From the NCBI GenBank assembly GCA_009363875.1, contig CM018688.1, forward strand, positions 59,497,001-59,561,000: a DNA stretch of 64,000 nt, in the 5' to 3' direction. Made by a program: the position numbers and the translations under genes. The notes beneath the pieces are model-generated. The model did no database searches, had not been told where the DNA came from, and was given only the letters and a program-made list of their open reading frames with translations. Shown here one piece after another: positions 46,628 to 56,958 of this stretch (positions are counted from its first letter, which is position 1; each line of letters starts with the position of its first letter). This stretch comes from Mikania micrantha. Taxonomy: Eukaryota > Streptophyta > Magnoliopsida > Asterales > Asteraceae.

Positions 46628-47535
46628 ATGGCTAATAGACGTCACGCAGCGGAACGAAGAATGGCTACTGAAATCGCTCGACAAATAGCTGCTGTAATAC
46701 CGAACATGGTAGTTCAGTTGCAACAACAACTCAATGCAAATCCCAACAATGCTAACAATGGGAATAATGAAGGAGCTAACCGATCTAGGTGCTCTTTTAA
46801 ACATTTCAATTCATGCAATCCACCCAAGTATAATGGGTCTGACGGGGCGACTGGGTTGCTCCAATGGTATGAAGGTATGGAAAATACCTTTCTTAACAGC
46901 GAGTGCCCAGACAATCTAAAAGTCCGTTATGCTGCGGGGACTCTCCAAAAGAGAGCTCTCACATGGTGGAACAATGAAAAAAGGGCATTAGGAGAAGAAG
47001 TTGTGACCGCTCTCACTTGGGATCAACTCAAAGAAAGAATGACTCATGAGTTTTGCCCAAGAAATGAAGTCAAAAAGCTTGAGCATGAATTTTGGGAACT
47101 CAAGCAAGACAGTGGTGAAAACTTAGCTTACAATAATCGTTTCCATGAAATGAGTTTACTATGTCCTGGCATGGTGACTCCTTTGAAAAAGGCTATTGAA
47201 AAGTACATTGATGGACTTCCTTTGCAAATTCAAGACTCGGTTTATGGAAGTAAACCTAACACGTTGGCTGATGCAATCCAAATGGCTGCTACTCTTACTG
47301 ATAATCATGTAAAAGCTGGAACCCTCACTAGAAAGGGTGCAAAGAAAGCAAAGGATCAAGTTAAAGGTGCAACTGAACCCTCAAAAGAGGAGTCCAAAGC
47401 TGGGTCATCTTCTAATTTCAAGAAAAATATCAAAAGAAAGGCGGGTCATGTTAACTATGCTGTGACCCATGCTCAACCTGTTCAGCAAGTGGCCCATGGC
47501 AACATTGCTACTCAGGCCAACAAAAGGTCTATACT
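46628..47535 (+). pseudogene. Gypsy-3 gag
   Basis: ATG at 46628 (MANRRHAAERRMATEIARQ). Gag domain: CNPPKYNGSDGATGLLQWYE (about 46817), RALTWWNNEKRALGEE (about 46950), EFCPRNEVKKLEHEFWELK (about 47048) and KYIDGLPLQIQDSVYG (about 47195). A Lys-rich stretch follows (GAKKAKDQVKGATEPSKE). After ATQANKRS (about 47530) the conserved sequence continues in another frame. The zinc-knuckle region CATCKYHHAPTNPC, CTNCNQYGHFAITC is therefore read with pol. The slip looks like a one-base change rather than a programmed site, because other copies of the lineage are single-ORF and no slippery heptamer is evident. Confidence 0.9.
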
Positions 47536-49821
47536 GGTAATCAACCCATGTGTGCTACTTGCAAATACCATCATGCTCCTACTAACCCATGTCGATTGTG
47601 CACCAATTGCAATCAATATGGACACTTTGCCATTACCTGCCGATCACCTAAAGTTCAAGTTCAACAACCAACTGTGCCACTCATCACTGTACCAAAACCA
47701 AGGGCTTGTTTCAATTCTGGTAATCCAAACCACTTTATCAACAATTGTCCCCTACGTGCTAACCTCAACAACATGATAGTTGCTGCAAACCAGGCCAATC
47801 AAGGAGCTACAGGTCGGGTTTTTAGTGTCAATGCTAATCAAGCTCAAAACAATAACAATGTGGTGAACGGTACGTTTTTGATAAATGAACTTTATGCTTC
47901 TATTTTATTTGATATGGGTGCCGATAGAAGTTTTGTATCCTTAGAGTTTGAACCATTACTTAATACCCCTAGAATTAAGTTGGACAAATCATTTAGTGTG
48001 GAAGTAGCCGATGGTAAGTCCATTAAGCTTGATTCACTCATACCTAATTGTACATTGAACCTAAATAATCACAACTTCTCTATTGATCTCATCCCTATGC
48101 AGTTGGGAAGTTTTGATATCATAGTTGGAATGGATTGGTTGTCAAGGAATCATGCTGAGATCGTGTGTTTTGAAAAGTATATTCGAATTCCTTTAGAAGA
48201 GGGTCAAGAGCTACGAGTCTATGGGGAGAAGGCTTCAAAGGGTCTTCAACTCATGTCTTGTGTTCAAGCTCAAAAGTACTTACGCAAAAAGTACGTGGCT
48301 TTCTTGGCTCATATTGTGGAAACAAAATCTGAAAAGAAGAAGTTAGAAGACATCCCGATTGTTCGTGATTTTCCCGAAGTCTTTCCCGAAGACATCACTG
48401 GTTTACCTCCAACTCGTCAAGTCGAATTTCGAATTGATCTCGTTCCTGGTGCGACTCCTGTAGCCAAAGCCCCTTATCGTCTTGCACTGTCTGAGTTACA
48501 AGAACTAGCCAGTCAACTACAAGAACTTACCGACAAGGGTTTTATTCGCCCTAGTTCATCACCTTGGGGTGCACCTGTTTTATTCGTGAAGAAGAAAGAT
48601 GGTTCGTTTAGAATGTGTATCGATTATCGTGAACTCAATAAACTCACGATCAAAAATCGATATCCTCTTCCTAGAATCGATGATCTTTTCGACCAATTAC
48701 AAGGCGCAAAATGTTTCTCAAAGATAGATCTTCGTTCTGGTTATCATCAGTTACGTGTGTTTGAAGATGATGTACCAAAAACTGCTTTTCGTACTCGATA
48801 CGGACATTACGAGTTCATGGTTATGCCGTTTGGTTTAACTAACGCACCTGCAGTTTTTATGGACTTGATGAATCGTGTTTGTAAACCTTATCTTGATAAA
48901 TTCGTGATTGTGTTCATAGATGATATTTTGATTTATTCTAAATCAAAAGTTGAACACGAGGATCATCTTCGTTTAGTGCTCGAACTCCTAAAGAAAGAAC
49001 AGCTTTTTGCTAAATTCTCAAAATGTAAATTTTGGCTTAAAGAGGTTCAATTTTTGGGACACATTGTAAACGAAGAAGGAATTCATGTGGATCCTGCAAA
49101 GATTGAGACGGTAAAGAATTGGAAAACTCCAACTACACCGACTGAAATTCGATCTTTTCTTGGGTTAGCAGGTAAAAATTCTATACACTTAGCACTACTC
49201 TTAAGATCCATTATACATCACATTCTAATTAAACATTTAAAACTGATAGGTTATTACCGTCGGTTTATCTCAAATTTCTCCAAAATTGCAATACCACTTA
49301 CGGCTTTGACTCACAAAGGCAAACCTTACAAGTGGGAAGCTGCTCAGGAGAATGCTTTTCAAACATTAAAACAAAAGTTGTGTGATGCTCCTATTCTTAC
49401 TCTGCCTGATGGAAACGAGGATTTTGTTGTATATTGCGATGCGTCAAACCAAGGTCTTGGATGCGTACTTATGCAACGTGGCAAGGTGATTGCGTATGCT
49501 TCAAGGCAACTAAAGATCCATGAGAAGAACTATACGACTCATGATCTTGAACTTGGTGCTGTTGTATTTGCACTAAAGATTTGGAGGCACTATTTATATG
49601 GTACTAAATGTGTGGTGTTTACTGACCACAAAAGCCTTCAACATATCCTCAACCAAAAGGAACTGAACATGAGACAAAGGCGTTGGGTTGAATTACTCAA
49701 TGACTACGATTGTGAAATACGTTACCATCCTGGTAAAACAAACGTAGTAGCTGATGCTTTGAGCCGAAAGGATCATGGTAAATCAATCATTTTACAAAGC
49801 ATTCAAATCTCATCGGATATT
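47536..49821 (+). pseudogene. Gypsy-3 zinc knuckles, protease, RT and RNase H
   Basis: One open frame. Knuckle 1 CTNCNQYGHFAITC is complete. Knuckle 2 (CFNSGNPNHFINNC, about 47706) has Ser in place of the second Cys. Protease: LFDMGADRSF (47908-47937) has Met instead of the catalytic-loop Thr of DTGA, so it is probably inactive. RT: LFVKKKDGSFRMCIDYREL (about 48580), FMVMPFGLTNAPAVF (about 48815) and FIDDILIYS (about 48917). FLGLAG is then followed by a 78-nt insertion (49172-49249) and YYRRFISNFSKIA. RNase H: VYCDASNQGLGCVLMQ, TDHKSLQHIL, VVADALSRK. The TAG at 49822 ends it. Confidence 0.92.
49172..49249 (+). other. Intron-like 78-nt insertion in Gypsy-3 pol
   Basis: GTAAAAATTC... to ...AACTGATAG interrupts the invariant FLGLAG|YYRRF between RT and RNase H. 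Upstream GCAG and downstream GTTATTAC rejoin exactly as Ala-Gly-Tyr-Tyr if it is removed from GT to AG. It is AT-rich, has a plant-like branch-site match CTAAT (about 49233) and lies at an AG|GT exon junction. Its length is a multiple of three without stops, so unspliced RNA would still be read through with 26 extra residues. Gypsy-2 lacks it at the same place (about 32199). Confidence 0.7.
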
Positions 49822-49824
49822 TAG

Positions 49825-51243
49825 AACCGTATTCTTGAAACACAACAATTTACCCTATCAGAAGGCAAGTTACAAGAAGAAGTGCCAAATAAAGTTCAGC
49901 TTGAAACCAAAACAAATGGTTTGTTACACTTTCAAAACCGTTTGTGGATTCCAAATCAAAACAATCTGCGAGATCTCATTCTTAGTGAAGCTCATAAGTC
50001 ACGATACTCTATTCATCCTGGTGCCGATAAAATGTACAACGATCTTCGCGCTCAGTACTGGTGGCCAGGTATGAAGAATGATGTGGTTCTATTTGTCTCA
50101 AAATGCTTAACATGTTCTAAAGTGAAAGCAGAACATCAAAGACCGTCAGGATTACTCGAACAACCTGAAATACCCGTTTGGAAGTGGGAAGGAATTGCTA
50201 TGGATTTCATAACTAAACTCCTGCGAACTTCCAAGGGTTATGATAGCATTTGGGTTATTGTTGATCGTCTTACAAAGGCTGCTCACTTTCTACCAATTCG
50301 TGAGAATTATCATGTGGAAGAGTTGGCTCGAATTTACATCAATGAAATTGTGTGTAGACATGGAGTTCCACTCAACATTATCTCTGACCGTGATGGTCGT
50401 TTCATATCACATTTTTGAAAGTCATTGCAATCATTATTGGGAACTCAATTGAATCTTAGCACAGCCTACCATCCACAAACTGATGGACAATCTGAAAGGA
50501 CCATACAAACATTGGAAGACATGCTCAGATGTTGTGTGATTGATTTTGGTGGTAATTGGGATAACCATTTACCATTAATCGAATTCTCATACAACAACAG
50601 TTATCATACTAGTATCAATATGGCTCCTTTTGAAGCTCTTTATGGGCGTAAGTGTCGATCACCAGTCTGTTGGAATGAGTTAGGTGAAGCTCAAATCACT
50701 GGACCTGAATTGGTTCAAGAAACAACAAACAAAATCCTTCGTATTCGTGAAAATTTGACAACAGCGAGAAGTAGGCAAAAGAGTTATGCTGATAAACGGC
50801 GAAAGCCATTGGAATTTCAAGTCAACGATATGGTTCTTTTAAAGGTATCACCTTGGAAAGGAGTTGTTCGTTTTGGCAAGAAAGGCAAGCTAGCTCCTCG
50901 ATACGTAGGTCCTTTTAAGATCTTGGAAAGGATTGGTAAAGTGGCTTATCGTCTCGAACTACCTCAAGAACTCTCGAATGTACATTCTACATTCCACGTT
51001 TCTAATCTAAAGAAGTGTCTGGCCGATGAAAATCTTCATATAGCTCTTGATGAAGTGACTGTTGATGAGACGATGCACTTTGTTGAGAAACCAGTGAAGA
51101 TCGTAGATCGGGAAGTAAAGAAACTGAAGAACAAACGCATTCCAATCGTATTGGTCAAATGGGATTCTAAACGAGGCCCAGAACTCACCTGGGAACGTGA
51201 AGATCAAATGAAGACCAAGTATCCATATTTGTTTAATCAATAG
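49825..51243 (+). pseudogene. Gypsy-3 integrase with chromodomain tail
   Basis: Same frame after the TAG at 49822. N-terminal zinc region HKSRYSIHPGADKMYND and CLTCSKVK (about 49990-50125). Core: MDFITKLLRTS (about 50200), ISDRDGRFISHF followed by a TGA at 50416 (a tryptophan position in relatives), then TAYHPQTDGQSERTIQTLED (about 50460). The C-terminal part has KVSPWKGVVRFGKKGKLAPR and FHVSNLKKCL. The complete tail KPVKIVDREVKKLKNKRIP...VKWDSKRGPELTWEREDQMK ends at 51241-51243. The tail matches the Tekay chromodomain better than the Gypsy-2 copy, where a stop cuts it. Catalytic residues are present but the TGA splits the core. Confidence 0.92.
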
Positions 51244-51269
51244 TCTTCTTAGTCATTTCGGGACGAAAT

Positions 51270-51288
51270 TCCTTAAAGTAGGGGAGAC
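51270..51288 (+). other. Gypsy-3 polypurine tract
   Basis: AAAGTAGGGGAGAC immediately before the 3' LTR, preceded by TTTCGGGACGAAATT. Confidence 0.88.
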
Positions 51289-51440
51289 TGTAACATTTGG
51301 ATTTTTCAATAAATGTAATTGTGTCGAAATTCTAATAAATAAAAGTTCGATGAGTATTGTTTAATAAAACTATACTTAAACGTTGTATAAACCATATATA
51401 CTAGATAGCATTCAAAAACGAGTTTTTAATTTTAAATTAG

Positions 51441-51477
<37 letters not shown>

Positions 51478-54278
51478 CTTTACAAAAAAAATATATATCT
51501 TTTATAAATAAATTGATTTTATAAATATTAGGAATTAATTAAAGTTATTTATTTACTTATTTATTAGTATTATTATTATTTTTAGTTTGGAAAAAAAAAA
51601 AGAAATAATGATAGAATGGCAAAATTGTAAATTTTAAAAAGTTGAAATCAATTAACCAGCCCAACCCACGTTCCCGTCCTGTGTTTCCGGCCACAATTCC
51701 GGCAATGCTCCGGCAACTCCATCCCACACGCGAACCGTCCCATTTCGGACCCCAAACGACCGGGTTTTTGATGCTTCATGACTCAAACGTGATTTCAAAC
51801 GTCTCTGGACCATTAATTCGTGATAATAACACCATTAAATGCGTCGTTTGATGATCTCAAACGTATTCCTTAATCAACAACTGAAATCAATTAATTCGAA
51901 TGTAATGTCTATCAAAACCATCGGGCTTTTACTCACTTTTTCATTCCGAACAAAACCCCACTCGAGATTCACTCTCTAGTTCATCCAAGCTCTCGGATTT
52001 TGCTCGTGATCGACCGCGACTGAGATTATCAAGAACACGATCGATACACAACCATTCCAGGTAATCTTAGTGTCATTGGATTCGTTTTAGGTTATAGAAC
52101 AAAAGCCCTAACCTTTTAGACGCTCACAATTCGTGTATTAATCGAATTTGACCCATTTGATTTTAGGGTTCATAAGAGATTTTGGGTTTAGTTTAGAAAG
52201 TGTTTAACATTAAACGAAATGGCTTCTATTCAAGAAACACCCACTGGATCAGTGGTAGGAATGTTCGGGTTTGAAGGAAAGGTCTCGGGTTCGAATCCGG
52301 GTTAAACCGGTTTAAGCCTAAACCCCATATTTTTTTCAATTTCTTTTATTTTACGATCCAAAGCAACTCCAAAAATTCACAAAAAATTCAAAAATGATGT
52401 TTTGAACATTCTGTAAAAAAAATCAGAATTTTTCAGATTTTATTTCTATTATTTAACTATTTAAATTGTATTTAAATGGTTTAAAATATACAAAAAATAT
52501 CAAATCAATTTTAAAAATTCTGAAAAATTTATAGAAATTATAAATTAACATTTTAGACATATGGTACCAATATTAGAAGTTTTCAGAATTTCTTTCTATT
52601 ATTTTACTATTTAAATTGTATTTAAATAGTTCAAAATATAAAAAGTATATCAAAGCATTTTTAAAAAATATAAAAAAATTACAGAAATTATAAAACATGT
52701 TTATAAACATTCTGGAAAAATTTGAAGAATTTTTGGATTTTATTTTTTTAAATTTATATTTTAGATGTTTAATTAAATATTAAAAAGTAAAGTTTTAGTA
52801 TACAAATATTCTAAAAAATCCAGAATATTATTTTAAGTTTTCTGAAATTATTTTGATGATGTAATAATCAGTTTTATTAAATAACTATTTATTTTAATAA
52901 TAAAACTTTGTTTGAGTTTAGTTTTAAATTTAACTTTTAAACATATAAAGGTTTTAAGAAAATACATATACATATATTTTTGGAATATTTTTAATTTAAT
53001 ATTCTGAAATATATTATAATAATATAGAATAATATTTATTGATTATTTTTAATAAAATATTATCTAGATTATTATCAAGTTGCTAAAAACAATATATGAT
53101 TCAAGGATTTGAATTACTAAAACTTATAGAATTATTTTGTTTGTTATATACAAATCAAATATATTTATACAAAACATTTGGATACTCAAAACATATCAAT
53201 AAAGTCTTTCTTTCATAATTAAATAAAAATTATAAAAGAGGGTTTATAAAATCCAATTTAGGGTTTTGTCTTTTAGGAAGATCCATTATAAATGACATAG
53301 ACTTTATAGGTTCATATGAACTCTAGAACTTATACAAAAATCATATCACATTATAGGGTGAATTGTGACTTCACAAGTTTTCATCCTACTCAATAACTTC
53401 TTGGGATCAAAGCTAGACATGTGAGTTATTCTCATACTTTCCTTTTTACTTTTGTATGTTTTGGGAATGTCACATATGTCTTTATCAACTCAATGTATTC
53501 TTAGAGTCAAAACATGATGCAAATTACTTAGTTTGGTATAAAGGCCTTAAGTGTTGTGTGATTACTTGAATGATAGAACATGTGATGACTTGGAAATTCT
53601 TGTATGCATATTCATTATACACAAAGTAGCCTAAGAATGGTTAGATACCTTCTTCGCTTAGACTTTGGTCTTAGTGTTAAAAAGGTGAAAAGTGTACATT
53701 TGCAAACTTGTAGACTAACTAATTTTGATTAAGGTCTTGCTAACCTTGATTTATAAGTTATGTTATGTCTCATGTTTGAGGACAATTGTAAAGGACAAAT
53801 GACATTGGGAAGAACTTGATTACTTATACATGATTGAATGACAAATACTTGTGATGACTTGTTATGAATTCTTACGTTTAGCATGCTTCTAGAACACTTG
53901 TAAGAACATAGACTTAGGTTTATTACCACTTGAACTTCGTATTGCATCTCTTTATATATATACATATTATAACTTGTATGAGTACTCACCAACTATGCAA
54001 ATAGTTGACAAATTGTATTTTACATATGTGACAGGTAATTGAAGATGGGAAGACATAAGCTAGGCTTAGAGGACCTAGATTAATAATATAAAACAATTTA
54101 TGTTATGTTGAACTTTGATTATGTAATGTTGGATTTGATTTCTATGTTTGAATGTTGAATGGTTGATTGGATATTTTAATATGGATGTTTAAATATTTAA
54201 ACTTTAATAGTAGCCCATGAGCTTTTGAACAACTAAACTCGTGCCCCAATGTATTCCGCCATTGTTTGGGGTGTGACA
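51289..54278 (+). repeat. Gypsy-3 3' LTR
   Basis: 2990 bp, nearly identical to 40390-43371. The main difference is an expanded (TA)n at about 51444-51476, only five to seven repeats in the first copy (about 40544-40557). The tRNA-like segment is repeated at 52245-52298. It ends with the same splice-acceptor-like site before TGTGACA. Confidence 0.93.
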
Positions 54279-54283
54279 ATTTT

Positions 54284-55751
54284 CATATTATAAAAACTCT
54301 AGTATGTATCCCATGCACACACACTATACATGCATGCAAAGGTGGCAACCGATTGTGCATGGCCGGTTGATGTGTGGTTCAGCCCCAGGTGTGTAGTACC
54401 CCCACCATGTCCCGGCCGAATGGGTTGAGTCGAATGACTCTGGCCGATCGAATGGGGTATGATGGGTCGAATGATTATAAGCGAATGAGCAGGTGCCGAG
54501 TGAAACAATACCATTGCCGATCGAATGAAGCTAGTGGCGACTAAGATCAGGTCGATCGAATGGCTTAGGCCGAAAGAGCATGTGGCGAAGAAGATCATGC
54601 CGAGCGAATGTGACCCAAGGCCATTCGCCGAATGAGGTCGATGGCCTTTCGCCGAATGAAGTTCAAACTCATTCGAAGAGCTGTATTCTGGAGCCATTCG
54701 GCCGATCGATAGCCACCACACGCAGCCATGGTTTTCAAGGAAATCGACTAGGGTTTAACCACAACTTGTTCCTAACACTTTCTAAAGGTGTAGTGAGTGA
54801 TTTCCCTAAGCTGTTTGAAACCGGGTTTTTGGTGGGGTTCGAACTAGGGTTAGGAAACCCTAAAACCGTAACTATGATCTCGATTTTACCTCAAAATGAA
54901 CGGTTTAAAGCTTCAGATCCTTGTACTTTCGTGTAGGGGATGATGAGAGCTTCGATTTGGCACAAGAATGAGGTGATTTGGTTGAGTTTTGAGTGAGTTA
55001 TGGTAGAGAGAAGGTAGAGAGAGTGGGAATCCGGAAATTAGGTTTTAGTGAGAGAGAGTGAGAAGAAGTTAAGAAGAAGATGGGTCATTTATCTTTTTAT
55101 ACCCCGAGGATGTTCGGGTTCGTTTTCGTTGCTCGGTTCGTGTTTACGTTGCGTTTTCGAAACTTTACGCGAGTGTTTTACGAATTTAAATAAACATAGT
55201 TTCTTTATTTATGTTTGATGAGTTTCAAAATTGTAAAACATTGAAATATTTTATTTTTCTTAAATTATTGTCGTTCGTGACGTTTTCGTTTCGTCAGAAC
55301 GCGTCACCATCGCGCGTATTCGTTCGAATCGTCATTCGAACGATCACGACGATGGTTTGGCTTTCTGATTCTTGTTTTCTACTTTCCAGCCATTATTTCA
55401 GAACTTTAAACTTTCAGATTTATTCATACAGATCGTCACCTATACGTATAATTCGTCGGTTTAGCATTCTGTAACAACAACCATTATGGTTTCGTTCTGG
55501 TTAACCTCACATACGCTTATACATAATAGCATCAAATCAAGCATCTGGGTGTCAGTTCTGTGTTGTCTGATGTGTTTCTGATTGTTAAACCATAAGGTTT
55601 AAGTCAGATTTCAGGCCGTTAGCATAATAGTTTAGTGTCAAGCATCATGTAGTTAATAGCATATAAATAATTTGCATAGTTTGTACCTGAGTTACTGTGC
55701 ATTTACTGTTCAGATCACTGTTCCGGTGACGTTTTCGGCACAGATGTTACA
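54284..55751 (-). repeat. Solo LTR L1, 5' segment
   Basis: Reads TGTAACATCTGTGCCGAAAA from 55751 on the minus strand. It contains a donor-like TTTGAG|GTAAAA (near 54892) and the CGAATG cluster (54357-54707). With 39892-40389 and 22666-24752 it makes the full L1. It is a duplicate of 43377-44845. Confidence 0.88.
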
Positions 55752-55756
55752 CTTTT

Positions 55757-56084
55757 GTACTTGATCAGCTCCAAGAAATCTCACCCTAATCGCCTCCCAT
55801 ACATCCTTTGCAAATTCATATCTTGCCACTTGAAGCAAGATATCTTCATGTAGTGATTGGTATATGATTGCCTTCGTGGTGTAGTTCTTTCGAGCATCTA
55901 CTGTAGCTCCAGTCACCGGGTCTATCGCATCCCATATGCCTTGTGCCTTCAAAATCGTTTCCAACATGATAGCCCATGGTGTGTAATTGGTGGTTGTCAG
56001 CTTAGGGCACTGCAAAGAAACATGATTTTGTTCTCTAGCAGGCACCAAAACACCATCTCCTCCTCCCTGGTTTGCTCCTGCCAT
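55757..56084 (-). pseudogene. TR-GAG copia gag, N-terminal part
   Basis: MAGANQGGGDGVLVPAREQN from 56084, through TNYTPWAIMLETILKAQGIW (a standard UBN2-domain start) to IRVFLGADQVQK-like sequence at the L1 insertion point; the residues there read VRFLGADQVQ. It continues at 22660. This copy is linked to its leader, PBS and 5' LTR, so it is the original. That at 45178 is the duplicate. Confidence 0.9.
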
Positions 56085-56611
56085 ACTCCTTCCTCGGTTG
56101 GATTCACTCAGAACCTTCCCTCTCGATCACACTGAATCACCTAGAACCTTTGTTGGTTCTAGTTCACCCAGAACCCAAATTTGATTCACGCAGAATCTAT
56201 TCACCAAAAAAAACAAATTACAACTCACCCAGAGTCGTCTTTGATCACACAGATCACTTCTTCCTTTCTGGCTCACTCAGAACCAGATATGATTCACTCA
56301 GAATCTGATCACGAAGATAATCTCTATTCAGTTGGCTCACACAGAGCCGTAATTGTATATATGGTACCTTGATCTAGTCTCAATCGCCGAACTAGGGCTT
56401 GGTTTTTTTTTCTTCGACTTCGATTTCAACTACCCTCCAAAGTTACGACCTTAATTTGCTGGAATAAGCCTTCGATTTTGTCGCCTAGAATCACCTTCAC
56501 TGTGGTCGCTTGGAACGTACCTCGATTTCTTCTGGGATAAGCCTTCAACGTCGCCTGGGATGGGTCGTCGATGGTCGACCGTATGAGAGCTTGACCAGCT
56601 TTGATACCAAT
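56085..56611 (-). other. TR-GAG copia leader and PBS
   Basis: The PBS TGGTATCAAAGCTGG (56595-56609, minus) is two bases inside the 5' LTR. The leader (about 510 bp) contains repeated TTCTGAGTGA(A/G) phrases (minus) at 56095-56350. No ORF is supported. Confidence 0.8.
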
Positions 56612-56921
56612 TGATGTCCCAACCCCCTGCTGCGAATTCCCAGAAACGAAGATATACGAACAAAAAAGAAAAAGACTCTATCTTTATTGATTAAATGAGT
56701 TTGTACTAGAAAACCTAAACCATTAACCCTCTATTTATAATAAAACCAAACATAAAAAATCAAACTTTAATCCTAAAAATTCTGTCAACAAAAACCAACT
56801 TAATCTAAAACTTAATCCTAATCTAAACTTTAAACTCAAATAAAATAATCCAAAAACAAATTAAACAAAGCTTTAAACTTTAACCCTTTGACTATCTCAA
56901 TATTACAAGATTAGTCCAACA
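56612..56921 (-). repeat. Copia LTR shared by two elements
   Basis: On its left it borders a PBS and gag (5' LTR of the TR-GAG element). On its right it borders a polypurine tract (AAGATTGGGGAGGTGATTG, minus) and RNase H (3' LTR of another element). One LTR therefore serves both, the mark of an LTR-internal-LTR-internal-LTR array made by unequal recombination. Confidence 0.85.
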
Positions 56922-56958
56922 ACAATCACCTCCCCAATCTTGAATCCAGTTGTATCTT

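Larger units (their letters stand above)
40390..54278 (+). mobile_element. Gypsy-3: Ty3/Gypsy (Tekay-like) element rearranged by duplication
   Basis: Plus strand. A complete LTR (40390-43371) sits alone. It is followed by a copy of the downstream flank (43372-45360), then a truncated 5' LTR (45361-45723), PBS, gag, pol, polypurine tract and a complete 3' LTR (51289-54278) followed by the same flank again. The simplest history is a normal element inserted with atttt. An exchange then joined the flank of one copy to the 5' LTR of another, and the first copy was reduced to a solo LTR. Pol has a frameshift, two stops and a 78-nt intron-like insertion. Confidence 0.88.
40385..54283. repeat. Target-site duplication of Gypsy-3 (atttt)
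   Basis: atttt at 40385-40389 before the first LTR, at 43372-43376 after it, and at 54279-54283 after the last LTR. The middle copy reflects the duplication described for this element. Confidence 0.9.
22661..55756. repeat. Target-site duplication of solo LTR L1 (ctttt)
   Basis: ctttt at 22661-22665 directly precedes TGTCACACCCC. ctttt follows the other LTR end at 55752-55756, and again at 44846-44850 in the duplicated block. The gag reading frame matches across this point, confirming where L1 entered. Confidence 0.92.
21664..56921 (-). mobile_element. Outer gag-only copia element (TR-GAG type), split by nested insertions
   Basis: The LTRs at 21664-21973 and 56612-56921 (310 bp each, TGATGTCCC...TTAGTCCAACA as written on the plus strand) bound the element. 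On the minus strand the order is LTR, PBS (56595-56609), leader, gag N-terminus (56084-55757), then the large insertion, gag C-terminus (22660-22061), polypurine tract and LTR. No protease, integrase, RT or RNase H lies between gag and the 3' LTR, so this is a terminal-repeat element with only gag, or an internal deletion. Everything from 22666 to 55751 was inserted later. Confidence 0.8.

Noticed and set aside
47520..47560. Programmed frameshift between Gypsy-3 gag and pol
   Set aside because: No slippery heptamer or obvious downstream structure, and the zinc knuckles lie after the shift, so a one-base mutation is more likely.
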